From an uncultured Eubacteriales bacterium (GTDB lineage: Bacteria > Bacillota > Clostridia > Oscillospirales > CAG-382), in the NCBI GenBank assembly GCA_934444485.1, contig CAKSCN010000056.1:1-14123 (forward strand): a DNA stretch of 14,123 bases, given 5' to 3'. Under the pieces are notes generated by a model, which was given only the letters and a program-made list of their open reading frames with translations, searched no databases and was not told the origin of the DNA. Position 1 is the first letter of the stretch; the number at the start of each line of letters is the position of its first letter. The position numbers and the translations under genes were made by a program. This document shows positions 9,101 through 14,123 of this stretch, one piece after another.

Positions 9101-9419
9101 AAAAACTTCTCACGAGGGCAAAGCGAATGCCGGTACTGAGCCTGTCACCGCACCGCACGATAAACCGCTCGACGAAAAGCACGAAGAGCCGAAGCACGAA
9201 ACAAAGCCCGAACCCGTGAAAACAGCCACCGAAAAACCTCAAACCGACGTCACTCCGAGCGAAGCGGAAAAGGAAGCACCTCCGATTGAAGCTCCCGAGA
9301 CCGTGAAAGCGGATATACCCAAAACCTCTGAAAAGGACGCAAAGAGAAAACTCAAGCTCCGCAAGAAAATTGAGAAGCAGAGGAAAAAAGATATTGATGA
9401 CGGTTGGGACGTCATTTGA
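6174..9419 (+). CDS. Pseudo-P-type ATPase: pump architecture without catalytic motifs
   Basis: A 1081-residue membrane protein that follows P2-type cation pumps end to end. Pairs of membrane helices lie at about 61-108 and 288-345, and six more from 717 to about 925. The actuator-like region has VKVIRHG (122-128) and LVPGD (138-142). The fourth helix keeps Pro328. An N-domain has GEP (431-433) and Lys485-Gly486, matching the usual GDPTE and KGA sites. Every active-site signature is altered. TGES is replaced around 169-173 by FFSDN. The DKTGT phosphorylation site reads CKKKS (372-376), with Lys374 where the Asp belongs. TGD is TPD (587-589). TGDGxND is CTDSLRD (659-665), keeping only its two aspartates. 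A hydrophilic Lys/Glu/Pro-rich tail runs from about 935 to the end. The frame is intact and codon use matches the neighbours, so it is not a decayed gene. It probably cannot pump ions by ATP hydrolysis; a sensory, scaffold or regulatory role is inference. AAGGA lies 11-15 bases before the start. Confidence 0.82.
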   Translation: MINWYSFTNAELEKLLRVRLSKGLSNASALARATMSGKAADAAKDRIAPLKRLLGCFGEVLSYIPLTLALCVCFLGIFFGEDSGCGIACTVIALFTVIASLLKFFLPVITDKLTGRGNVGEVKVIRHGTLTVVPHDMLVPGDVVVLSDRDIVPCDIRLVSSENLYVMEFFSDNLRRKYRPVAKNAEVITRTDVKLPERLWKNCVFKNSVITSGRGIGVVINPELTLDEAMVILQRPIIEGRESEMLSKTPSMLPFLRRFNLSGMSAKESEAEMLLRDGKFLINNREGLSAVISLFEITAAAVLFAVGVFSGAGVYETFLFASLIMAFPFGTLCDLVGETAFCAGAYEMSKNGVSVKSLQSAEKLCAAESVFCKKKSVYRVKSVSAERVLIGRRSFEASSYYKNELAEIVGCACYASDVKSRKNSGKITYSGEPADFANFELAVKAGISSERGLEKYLVGKSEKRSPDGVLEEVTLKRNGELSIIKGSLKSILPKCTYFDSGNGIVPIDTEACDYLMQAVLSAEADDSHIASAVAVRRTPVPSGSDKKESAVGYTLLGVMIYKVNFCDDSAEPIAECRRLGISPILFTPDISAGIEESARRIGIASYGEKAIEGFELAGMSDDAFFNDIDKYKILAGLSDTQKRAVIAAYRNRSEITAVCTDSLRDIKYAVEGDVVITSGNAAPTLKAMADVHCAREGFSSVFFAISGCRKILKSASYAVKYCAAALVSAISALSLCFIGVCAGTFINPYGSLEAAPPISAPLLSLLLFAVIPACTFALTFAKFSPKQLLRHLPKAFIDSAVPVKSLKNAAFISVITACYTLLSMLCAFVFESDSAAAGFAVFITLSLSTVLIAMKSVFVRAITPESNEECVGVPPALAAVFCAEAAFILWLFLAYSPVSFAADFMIFRIGFLTLVLSCVCALLIPIFSEIRNSLVGVVSIEKEIERIDAESKTAGEKKIIAKSRRVTESDEVKTTEKTSHEGKANAGTEPVTAPHDKPLDEKHEEPKHETKPEPVKTATEKPQTDVTPSEAEKEAPPIEAPETVKADIPKTSEKDAKRKLKLRKKIEKQRKKDIDDGWDVI

Positions 9420-9430
9420 GCAAAGAGAAC

Positions 9431-9473
9431 AAAACGAACCCCGTTCGGCTGAGAAGGTCGGACGGGGAATTTT
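9431..9473. terminator. Bidirectional intrinsic terminator between convergent genes
   Basis: An 11-bp stem (9439-9449 with 9457-9467, two G-U pairs on the + strand) and a 7-base loop are followed by AATTTTC on the + strand. Read on the - strand the hairpin is followed by TTCGTTTT. It lies between the stop of the pseudo-ATPase gene (9419) and the stop of the aldolase gene (9498), so it probably ends both transcripts. Confidence 0.85.
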
Positions 9474-9497
9474 CGTACTGTCATTATCGCACTGTGA

Positions 9498-10547
9498 TTA
9501 TAGAGGCATGGCTTCCACTGCTTTTACGAGTAAATCGACGGCTTCGTCGGTAATTGCCCACGACGTGCAGAAGCGTACCCTATAACGCTCTCCTTGTTTG
9601 TCCCAAACCTCAAAGCCGAAGCTTTCGGAGAGGTAATTGATCTGAACTTCGGTCAAAAGCGGAAACTGCTGGTTTGTGGGAGAGGTTCCGCACATTTTAA
9701 TGCCTTTATCTTCAAACGCACGGCGTATCTTCAGCGCCTTTTCAACGCCCTGACGGCAGATATCGAAATACAGGTCGTTCGTAAAAAGCTCTGCAAACTG
9801 TATACCTAAAAGTCTACCCTTGGCAAGCATACCGCCTTTTTGCTTTATGAGGTAGCGGAAATCCTTCTTGAGTGCGTCGTTTGTTATCACGACAGCCTCG
9901 CCGAAAAGCGCACCGCACTTTGTTCCGCCTATGTAGAAGACGTCGCAGAGTTTCGCAAGCTCTTCAATTGTTATGTCGCATTCCGCACACGTAAGTCCGT
10001 AACCGAGTCTTGCGCCGTCGATAAAAAGAGGAAGCGAATACTTGCGGCATACTGCGTATATCTCTTCAAGCTGTCTCTTGGTGTAAATCTCGCCGTTTTC
10101 CGTAGGGAAAGATATGTAGACCATTCCCGGCTGTACCATATGTTCATGCGCCGGGTCGTCAAAGTGAGCGTGAACCGCTTCCTCAATGTCCGCAGCGCAG
10201 AGTGTGCCGTTCGGAAGAGTGGGGGAGAGTGCAAGCACCTTGTGACCGCAAGCCTCAATTGCGCCTGTTTCGTGTACGTTTATGTGTCCGTCGCCTACGC
10301 AAAGCGCACCTTGATGAGGCCGGAGTATCGATGTTATAACGGTGAGGTTTGTCTGGGTTCCTCCGACAAGAAAGTGAATGTCGGCGTTAGGACAGCCTAT
10401 GCGCTTCTTTATGAGCTCACGTGCTTCATGGCAGTATCTGTCTTCGCCGTAACCCGGTGTCTGCACAAGATTTGTTTCCGTGAGCGCTTTTAACAATGCA
10501 GGGTGACAGCCCTCATGATAGTCGCACATAAAACGGTATTTTTCCAT
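9498..10547 (-). CDS. Threonine aldolase / beta-eliminating lyase family PLP enzyme
   Basis: A 349-residue fold-type I pyridoxal-phosphate enzyme similar to low-specificity L-threonine aldolase, which splits threonine to glycine and acetaldehyde in the cytoplasm. The predicted Schiff-base lysine is Lys210 in the motif YIGGTKCGALFGE. The cofactor-aspartate region reads LPLFIDGARLGYGL, and the conserved segments GGTQTNLTVI and HINVHETGAIE are present. Length and motif order fit the family. The exact substrate is uncertain because the same fold includes other beta-eliminating lyases. A strong ribosome binding site AGGAGGA lies 6 bases before the ATG. It is downstream of the Na+/Pi transporter gene on the same strand, with a terminator in the 69-bp gap, and no convincing promoter of its own was found. 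Confidence 0.88.
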   Translation of the reverse strand: MEKYRFMCDYHEGCHPALLKALTETNLVQTPGYGEDRYCHEARELIKKRIGCPNADIHFLVGGTQTNLTVITSILRPHQGALCVGDGHINVHETGAIEACGHKVLALSPTLPNGTLCAADIEEAVHAHFDDPAHEHMVQPGMVYISFPTENGEIYTKRQLEEIYAVCRKYSLPLFIDGARLGYGLTCAECDITIEELAKLCDVFYIGGTKCGALFGEAVVITNDALKKDFRYLIKQKGGMLAKGRLLGIQFAELFTNDLYFDICRQGVEKALKIRRAFEDKGIKMCGTSPTNQQFPLLTEVQINYLSESFGFEVWDKQGERYRVRFCTSWAITDEAVDLLVKAVEAMPL

Positions 10548-10553
10548 TTCAAG

Positions 10554-10560
10554 TCCTCCT
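10554..10560 (-). promoter_or_regulatory. Strong Shine-Dalgarno for the aldolase gene
   Basis: On the - strand the sequence AGGAGGA ends 6 bases before the ATG at 10547. It fixes the start codon and predicts efficient translation even if transcription comes only from read-through of the upstream terminator. Confidence 0.85.
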
Positions 10561-10572
10561 TAGTTAAACTAT

Positions 10573-10602
10573 AAAAAAACGGAGGGCGCACGAAGCACCC
10601 TC
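10573..10602 (-). terminator. Intrinsic terminator after the Na+/Pi cotransporter gene
   Basis: On the - strand an 8-bp stem (10602-10595 with 10589-10582, one G-U pair) closes a 5-base loop and is followed, after CCG, by seven T residues (10579-10573). The hairpin is better paired on the - strand than on the + strand, which agrees with the direction of the transporter gene ending at 10617. Confidence 0.88.
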
Positions 10603-10616
10603 AGAAAAAGTCAGAT

Positions 10617-12371
10617 TCAATCTATTGCGTATTTCTTTGCAAAGCGGCTGTAAGCGTCTTCAAAGTTTTTGTCACCGTCATTCTTAATTCCGCTGAGGTA
10701 TTCGTGGGTGTTGAATTTGTTCTTTTCCACCTCAATCATCGCAACCGCTATGTTGGAGCAGTGGTCGGAAACTCTCTCGTAGTTTGTGAGAAGATCCGCA
10801 AGCACAAATCCAAGCTCAATCGTGCAGTTGCCGTTTTTGAGACGTGTTACGTGGTTTGTCTTTATCTCGGCAATGAGGCGGTCGATAACCTGCTCGAGAG
10901 GTTCAACCAGAGAAGCACTTTCAAGGTCGTCGTGAGCGAATGCCGTGACGGTGTTGTTAAGAATTTCGAGAAGAGCATTCGTAAGAACGGTGAGCTCCTT
11001 CTTTGCTTCGTCCGAGAAATTTATCTTCTTATCGTTAATTTCACGTGCCACACCGAGAAGGTTTACCGCATGGTCGCTTATTCTCTCGAAATCGCCTATC
11101 GTATGCAGAAGAGTCGATACACGGTGACTGTCGTTGTAGGACAGAGAACGGCTCGAAATCTTGACGAGAACCGTGCCGAGTCTGTCTTCGTATATGTCAA
11201 TCTCGTCCTCAAGCGCAAGAATCTTCTCGGCTGTCTTTTCGTCGTAGTGCGTCAAAAGACCTATAACGTCCGTGATTGCCGTTCTTGCCTTGTTTGCCAT
11301 ATCGACGGTGATAGAAAAGCACTCGTTTATGGCAACCGAGGGGGTAGCAAGAAGACGCTCGTCGATGAGAGCATACTTTTCGCTTTTGTCCCCGTCGGTA
11401 TCCTTTATGATTGTCATAGCAGCCTTTTCGAGAAGCTTCGACGCCGGGAGAAGAATTACAGTAGACGCTATGTTGAAAATACTGTGTACAAGAGCTATTC
11501 CCGTCATGTCAATCTTAAAATCAAGGAATGCAAAATTTATAAACATACCGAGACCGTAAAATACTATAAGGAAGATAGCGGTACCGAGTATGTTAAACAA
11601 TATGTGTACAACAGCAACTCGCTTTGCGTTTTTGTTAACACCTATGGAGGAGAGAAGCGCCGTTACACACGTACCGATATTCTGACCCATGATTATCGGA
11701 ATAGCCATACCGTATGTAATGCTTCCCGTCTGAGCGAATGCCTGAAGTATACCGACCGACGCCGCCGAGGACTGAATAATTCCCGTGAAAATCGCACCGA
11801 CAGCAACGCCGAGAAGGGGATTGTTGAACATAACAAGCAGGTTCTGAAACTCCGGTATCTCGGTTACGGGAGCCACAGCGTTCTTCATGAAGTCCATGCC
11901 GCTCATGAGAACCGCAAAGCCGACGAGAATGCTTCCTATGTTCTTTCTGCGTGTGTTTTTACCGAGGATGAATATAACGCCGATGAGGGCGAGAACGGGA
12001 GAAAAATTCTCGGGCTTGAGTAAGTTTATAAGCGAATCCGGCTGTGCCTCAATTCCCGAAAGCGAGAGAATCCAAGCCGTGAGCGTCGTTCCGATGTTTG
12101 AACCCATGATGACGCCGATGGTCTGACCGAGCTGCATAATGCCGGAGTTCACAAGACCGACAAGCATTACCGTCATAGCCGACGACGACTGAATCGCAAC
12201 TGTAATTCCCATACCGAGAAGTAAGCTCTTGAAGGGGTTGGAGGTCATTTTTTTGAGCATACCTTCGAGTTTGCTTCCGGCAACCTTTTCGAGTCCGGAG
12301 GACATAACGTGCATACCGTAAAGGAAGAATGCCAAGCCTCCGCACAGCACAAACAGATTTGTGATATTCAT
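10617..12371 (-). CDS. Na+/phosphate cotransporter with C-terminal PhoU-like domain
   Basis: A 584-residue NptA/YjbB-type protein. The membrane half contains the internal inverted repeat of Na+/Pi cotransporters: QSSSAMTVML (61-70) with GSNIGTT (90-96), and QSSAASVGIL (200-209) with GQNIGTC (229-235). The hydrophobic part runs to about residue 315. The rest is helical and hydrophilic and resembles PhoU (phrases such as IGDFERISDHAVNLLG and NYERVSDHCSNIAVAMIE, with the conserved [E/D]-R-[I/V]-S-D-H). It probably imports phosphate with sodium, with the PhoU part restraining activity. AAAGGTG precedes the ATG. A promoter at 12451-12479 and a terminator at 10573-10602 make it an independent unit. 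Whether phosphate is the true substrate cannot be read from sequence. Confidence 0.93.
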   Translation of the reverse strand: MNITNLFVLCGGLAFFLYGMHVMSSGLEKVAGSKLEGMLKKMTSNPFKSLLLGMGITVAIQSSSAMTVMLVGLVNSGIMQLGQTIGVIMGSNIGTTLTAWILSLSGIEAQPDSLINLLKPENFSPVLALIGVIFILGKNTRRKNIGSILVGFAVLMSGMDFMKNAVAPVTEIPEFQNLLVMFNNPLLGVAVGAIFTGIIQSSAASVGILQAFAQTGSITYGMAIPIIMGQNIGTCVTALLSSIGVNKNAKRVAVVHILFNILGTAIFLIVFYGLGMFINFAFLDFKIDMTGIALVHSIFNIASTVILLPASKLLEKAAMTIIKDTDGDKSEKYALIDERLLATPSVAINECFSITVDMANKARTAITDVIGLLTHYDEKTAEKILALEDEIDIYEDRLGTVLVKISSRSLSYNDSHRVSTLLHTIGDFERISDHAVNLLGVAREINDKKINFSDEAKKELTVLTNALLEILNNTVTAFAHDDLESASLVEPLEQVIDRLIAEIKTNHVTRLKNGNCTIELGFVLADLLTNYERVSDHCSNIAVAMIEVEKNKFNTHEYLSGIKNDGDKNFEDAYSRFAKKYAID

Positions 12372-12383
12372 TTTTTCACCTTT

Positions 12384-12407
12384 GTTCGGGTAATTCTTTG
12401 ACCGAAC
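12384..12407 (-). promoter_or_regulatory. Small hairpin in the leader next to the ribosome binding site
   Basis: The - strand reads GTTCGG, 12 bases, CCGAAC, a perfect 6-bp inverted repeat ending one base before the AAAGGTG ribosome binding site of the Na+/Pi gene. It could be a protein-binding site or a translation-modulating stem. The long loop makes a strong RNA hairpin uncertain. Confidence 0.35.
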
Positions 12408-12450
12408 CTTTCTCTAATCAATTTATCTCATTTTCAATTATCACATACAC

Positions 12451-12479
12451 ATTTTACCTCATCTTTACGATATTGTAAA
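12451..12479 (-). promoter_or_regulatory. Predicted sigma-A promoter of the Na+/Pi cotransporter gene
   Basis: On the - strand TTTACA (12479-12474), a 17-bp spacer and TAAAAT (12456-12451) form a near-consensus vegetative promoter in an AT-rich stretch. The predicted transcript start is near 12444, giving a leader of about 70 bases. No PhoB/PhoP box was recognised nearby. Confidence 0.75.
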
Positions 12480-12514
12480 CATATGCACACCACGGCGAAT
12501 CTTCCCGAATAATG

Positions 12515-12546
12515 AGAAAACACCGCCGAAAACCGACCGACGGTGT
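12515..12546 (-). terminator. Terminator ending the leftward spoVA transcript
   Basis: On the - strand a 9-bp stem (12546-12538 with 12528-12520, one G-U pair) closes a 9-base loop and runs into TTTTCTC. On the + strand the same stem has a C-A mismatch, so the - direction is favoured. It lies downstream of spoVAE and its extra 3'-end copies, about 240 bases after the spoVAE stop. Confidence 0.7.
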
Positions 12547-12594
12547 AAAGAGAGTCTCATCCGCACAATTGCATCTAAAGAGCGGAGGTCTATC

Positions 12595-12676
12595 CTCTTG
12601 CAAAATAAAGCACTATCGCAAAGAACTATTTCTCTTTCGGCTTAAAAACGAGAGCCGCTAAAAGAGAGAAGAGCAT
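12595..12676 (-). repeat. Copy A: distal duplicate of the spoVAE 3' end
   Basis: Read on the - strand from 12676 this copy encodes MLFSLLAALVFKPKEK and a TAG at 12628-12626. The real SpoVAE C-terminus is MLFSLLASLIFKPKEK. Of the 16 codons, six differ silently and two differ conservatively (Ala/Ser, Val/Ile), so it diverged while still constrained as coding sequence, or came from a related gene. The flank after the stop also resembles that of spoVAE and ends TGCAAGAG. It has no ribosome binding site and no upstream part of the gene, so it is probably not expressed as a peptide. Confidence 0.8.
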
Positions 12677-12682
12677 GCTCTT
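12669..12682. repeat. 14-bp perfect palindrome at the copy A/B junction
   Basis: AAGAGCATGCTCTT reads the same on both strands. One half is the end of copy B (AAGAGC), the other the start of copy A (ATGCTCTT). An identical palindrome lies 76 bp away. Confidence 0.9.
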
Positions 12683-12752
12683 ACACGATACAATACTCAC
12701 CAAACAAAGTATTACTTCTAAAGATTAGGGCTGCGAGTAATGAAAAGAGCAT
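12677..12752 (-). repeat. Copy B: central degenerate duplicate of the spoVAE 3' end
   Basis: Read on the - strand from 12752 it encodes MLFSLLAALIF, then loses about 10 bases relative to spoVAE. This removes the KPKEK codons and the stop, and the frame runs on to a TAA at 12683-12681. The rest of the unit (AGAAGTAAT and the tail ending TAAGAGC) still lines up with the other copies. The unit is 76 bp, against about 82 for its neighbours. Confidence 0.78.
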
Positions 12753-12758
12753 GCTCTT
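12745..12758. repeat. 14-bp perfect palindrome at the copy B/C junction
   Basis: This is the same AAGAGCATGCTCTT, placed at the junction between the flank of the genuine spoVAE end and copy B. Inside spoVAE itself only the ATGCTCTT half exists (12834-12827), so the palindrome is formed by the head-to-tail joining of units. Confidence 0.9.
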
Positions 12759-12834
12759 GCAGAGTACAGAGTTCACAAAAATACTACTTCTCCTTCGGCT
12801 TAAAGATTAGAGATGCGAGCAGAGAGAAGAGCAT
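12753..12834 (-). repeat. Copy C: genuine spoVAE 3' end as the first repeat unit
   Basis: This unit contains codons 102-117 and the stop of the intact spoVAE gene plus 31 bases of flank ending TGCAAGAGC. Its length of 82 bp matches copy A. Homology with the other units begins sharply at the ATGCTC codons; upstream of that point the gene has GCCGCAGCT while the duplicates have the previous unit's tail. Confidence 0.82.
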
Positions 12835-13137
12835 AGCTGCGGCAATTCCCCCTGCCGTTCCCGTCAGACCTCCGGTCATAATTCCCGTAATACCGTAGGT
12901 GTCAACTGCCTTTTCAACGCCCTTTACAAGCGAGTAACCGAAGCCTGTGAGAGGTACGGAAGCGCCGGCACCGGCAAAATCAATAAGAGGCTGATAAAGT
13001 CCTGCCGCCGTCAGTATAACGCCGCACACAACGTACCCAACAAGAATTCTTGCCGGAGTGAGCTTTGTTTTGTCAATGAGTATCTGCGCAATGACGCACA
13101 GTATTCCGCCCACAATAAACGCCCATAAATATGTCAT
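12784..13137 (-). CDS. spoVAE: Stage V sporulation protein AE (SpoVAE), dipicolinate channel subunit
   Basis: A 117-residue, very hydrophobic protein of normal SpoVAE length, starting MTYLWAFIVGGILCVIAQIL, with the family segment VPLTGFGYSLVKG (61-73) and a last membrane helix near 92-112 before KPKEK. SpoVA proteins move calcium-dipicolinate into the developing spore and release it at germination; SpoVAE sits in the spore inner membrane. The ATG at 13137 was preferred over a longer open frame to 13344, because GGGGGTGA lies 8 bases upstream and the longer frame overlaps spoVAD with no family match. The gap to spoVAD is 17 bp. The last 16 codons are repeated twice downstream. Confidence 0.93.
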   Translation of the reverse strand: MTYLWAFIVGGILCVIAQILIDKTKLTPARILVGYVVCGVILTAAGLYQPLIDFAGAGASVPLTGFGYSLVKGVEKAVDTYGITGIMTGGLTGTAGGIAAAMLFSLLASLIFKPKEK

Positions 13138-13154
13138 ATAGCCTTCACCCCCTG

Positions 13155-14123
13155 TCAAGTGCGGCTTTTCAAGGTCACGAGATGCGCAACCGCCGGTATC
13201 GAAAAGCCCTGTTTGAGACTCTGCGGACTCATCATCGCTCCCGTTCCGATAACCGCAATGTTTTTGTATTCGCCGCTCGAAAGCTTTGCGTAAAATTCGC
13301 CTGCCGTGCAGATTGCCGAACAACCGCACCCCGAGCCGCCGCATCCGACCTTTTGCTTTGTAATGTCGTATACGAGTATTCCGCAGTCGGTGAGCTTTCC
13401 GCTTCCGGGCTTTATCGTGTCTTTTGTCAGCTCGTACAACAGCCGCAGTCCCTCCCAGCCGAGATCGCCCGTCGCAATGAGATCGAAATCACCCGGCGTT
13501 TTTCCGGAGCTTTTTAGGTAACGCTCTATCGTGTCCGCCGCAGCAGTACACATCGCCGCACCCATGTTTCCGGCGTCTTTTATACCTCTGTCACACACAA
13601 TTCCCGGGAGAAGCTCGTCTATGAATACTCCCTTTGCGTTTTCGTCCGCACGTGTCAGAATAAATGCTGCCGCACCCGTGACGGTAGTCTGAGCCGTAGG
13701 ACCGCTGAAAGAGCCGTAACCGAGAGGAAAACGGAATTGTCTTTCGGCTGAGCAAAAGTGAGACGACACAACAACCGCCGCAGAGTTTATCTGTCCGCTT
13801 TCAATCATAAGAGAGCCAATGAGAAGCCCCTCCGCCATGGTCGAACACGCACCGTACAAGCCGAGATACGGTATGTCGAAGTCGTCAAGACCGTAGCCGG
13901 TACTCGTACACTGATTGATAAGGTCGCCGCCGAGAAGACAGTCTATGTTTTTGTCGGTGAACTTCGCCTTTTCAAGAGCAAAAGAGAGCGCACGGCGGCA
14001 CATCTCACTCTCCGCTTTTTCCCACGCACCGAGGTTCATGTCCGCTTTTTCGGTGAAATCGTCGAGATACTCTCCCGTGGGTCCTTCCTTTTCTTTTTTA
14101 CCGCCCACGGCGGCAGTGCTTTT
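13155..14123 (-). CDS. spoVAD: Stage V sporulation protein AD (SpoVAD), 5' end outside the window
   Basis: 323 codons including the stop are visible and run off the right edge; the visible start, STAAVGGKKEKEGPTGE, aligns with the region near residue 20 of SpoVAD, so only some 18 residues are missing. Family landmarks in order are GGDLINQCTSTGYGL, the thiolase-like cysteine segment LYGACSTMAEGL, SSHFCSAERQFRFPLGYG, MGAAMCTAAADTIERYL, ATGDLGWEG and GGSGCGCSAICTAGEFYAKL. SpoVAD is a thiolase-fold protein on the spore inner membrane that binds dipicolinic acid. It lies directly upstream of spoVAE, the standard spoVAC-AD-AE order. Expression would be expected from a forespore promoter beyond the window. 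Confidence 0.96.
   Translation of the reverse strand, partial: KSTAAVGGKKEKEGPTGEYLDDFTEKADMNLGAWEKAESEMCRRALSFALEKAKFTDKNIDCLLGGDLINQCTSTGYGLDDFDIPYLGLYGACSTMAEGLLIGSLMIESGQINSAAVVVSSHFCSAERQFRFPLGYGSFSGPTAQTTVTGAAAFILTRADENAKGVFIDELLPGIVCDRGIKDAGNMGAAMCTAAADTIERYLKSSGKTPGDFDLIATGDLGWEGLRLLYELTKDTIKPGSGKLTDCGILVYDITKQKVGCGGSGCGCSAICTAGEFYAKLSSGEYKNIAVIGTGAMMSPQSLKQGFSIPAVAHLVTLKSRT

Larger units (their letters stand above)
12372..12783. other. 412-bp gene-free region between Na+/Pi gene and spoVAE
   Basis: No independent protein gene was found. From left to right it holds the ribosome binding site and leader hairpin of the Na+/Pi gene, its promoter, the leftward spoVA terminator, about 50 bases (12547-12594) with nothing recognised, and two duplicated 3' ends of spoVAE. 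Confidence 0.8.

Noticed and set aside
6174..9419. Pseudo-pump interpreted as a decayed pseudogene or a sequencing artefact
   Set aside because: The frame is open for 1081 codons, codon use matches neighbours, and hydrophobic segments and domain order are preserved; only catalytic motifs differ.
10561..10580. TATAGT as a -10 box for the aldolase gene
   Set aside because: No -35 element lies at a suitable distance, and the transcript would begin at the ribosome binding site; the T-run is better explained by the terminator.
10704..12023. 439-codon + strand open frame opposite the Na+/Pi transporter
   Set aside because: The - strand product is a convincing transporter-PhoU protein; the + strand product has no recognisable domain.
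12576..12602. Possible small hairpin around GAGG/CCTC after copy A
   Set aside because: Only four consecutive pairs form and no T-run follows; too weak to call.
12595..12834. CRISPR array
   Set aside because: The copies are contiguous with no unique spacers, diverged from one another, and clearly derive from the end of spoVAE.
13138..13344. N-terminal extension of spoVAE to 186 residues
   Set aside because: The extension overlaps spoVAD out of frame, and a strong ribosome binding site lies just before the ATG at 13137, which gives the normal family length.

Overview
The window reads as chromosomal DNA of a spore-forming Clostridia-type Firmicute, with roughly balanced base composition and very even codon use. 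The basis is the ecfA2-ecfT-truA order typical of Firmicutes, a ClpE-type Clp ATPase with an N-terminal zinc finger, a CvpA/DUF5711 pair, and a spoVAD-spoVAE pair from the forespore dipicolinate-transport operon. Genus cannot be judged from sequence alone. No rRNA, tRNA, CRISPR array or intact insertion sequence was seen.

Left part (1-9473, + strand): seven closely spaced genes (gaps 2, 19, 44, 24, 30 and 41 bp) run the same way and end at one strong hairpin: ecfA2 (3' end only), ecfT, truA, a DUF5711 membrane-anchored protein, a CvpA-family membrane protein, a ClpE-like unfoldase, and a 1081-residue membrane protein. No promoter or terminator was recognised inside the run, so it may be one operon. 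The last protein has the full architecture of a P2-type cation pump (10 membrane segments, actuator, P and N domains), but every catalytic signature has been replaced. It looks like a pseudo-P-type ATPase kept as an intact gene.

Middle (9498-12515, - strand): a threonine-aldolase-like PLP enzyme lies downstream of a Na+/phosphate cotransporter-PhoU fusion, with a good intrinsic terminator between them. The transporter has its own well-formed sigma-A-type promoter (TTTACA, 17 bp, TAAAAT) and a small hairpin next to its ribosome binding site.

Right part (12515-14123, - strand): spoVAD (5' end outside the window) and spoVAE, transcribed leftward to a hairpin terminator near 12515. Between spoVAE and that terminator lie two extra diverged copies of the last 16 codons of spoVAE plus its 3' flank. 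With the genuine end they form three head-to-tail units of about 82, 76 and 82 bp. The distal copy differs from the gene mostly at silent positions, and a perfect 14-bp palindrome sits at each unit junction. This suggests a recombination or attachment-site history at the 3' end of spoVAE.

The two most unusual items are the catalytically dead P-type ATPase relative (6174-9419) and the triplicated spoVAE 3' end (12595-12834).
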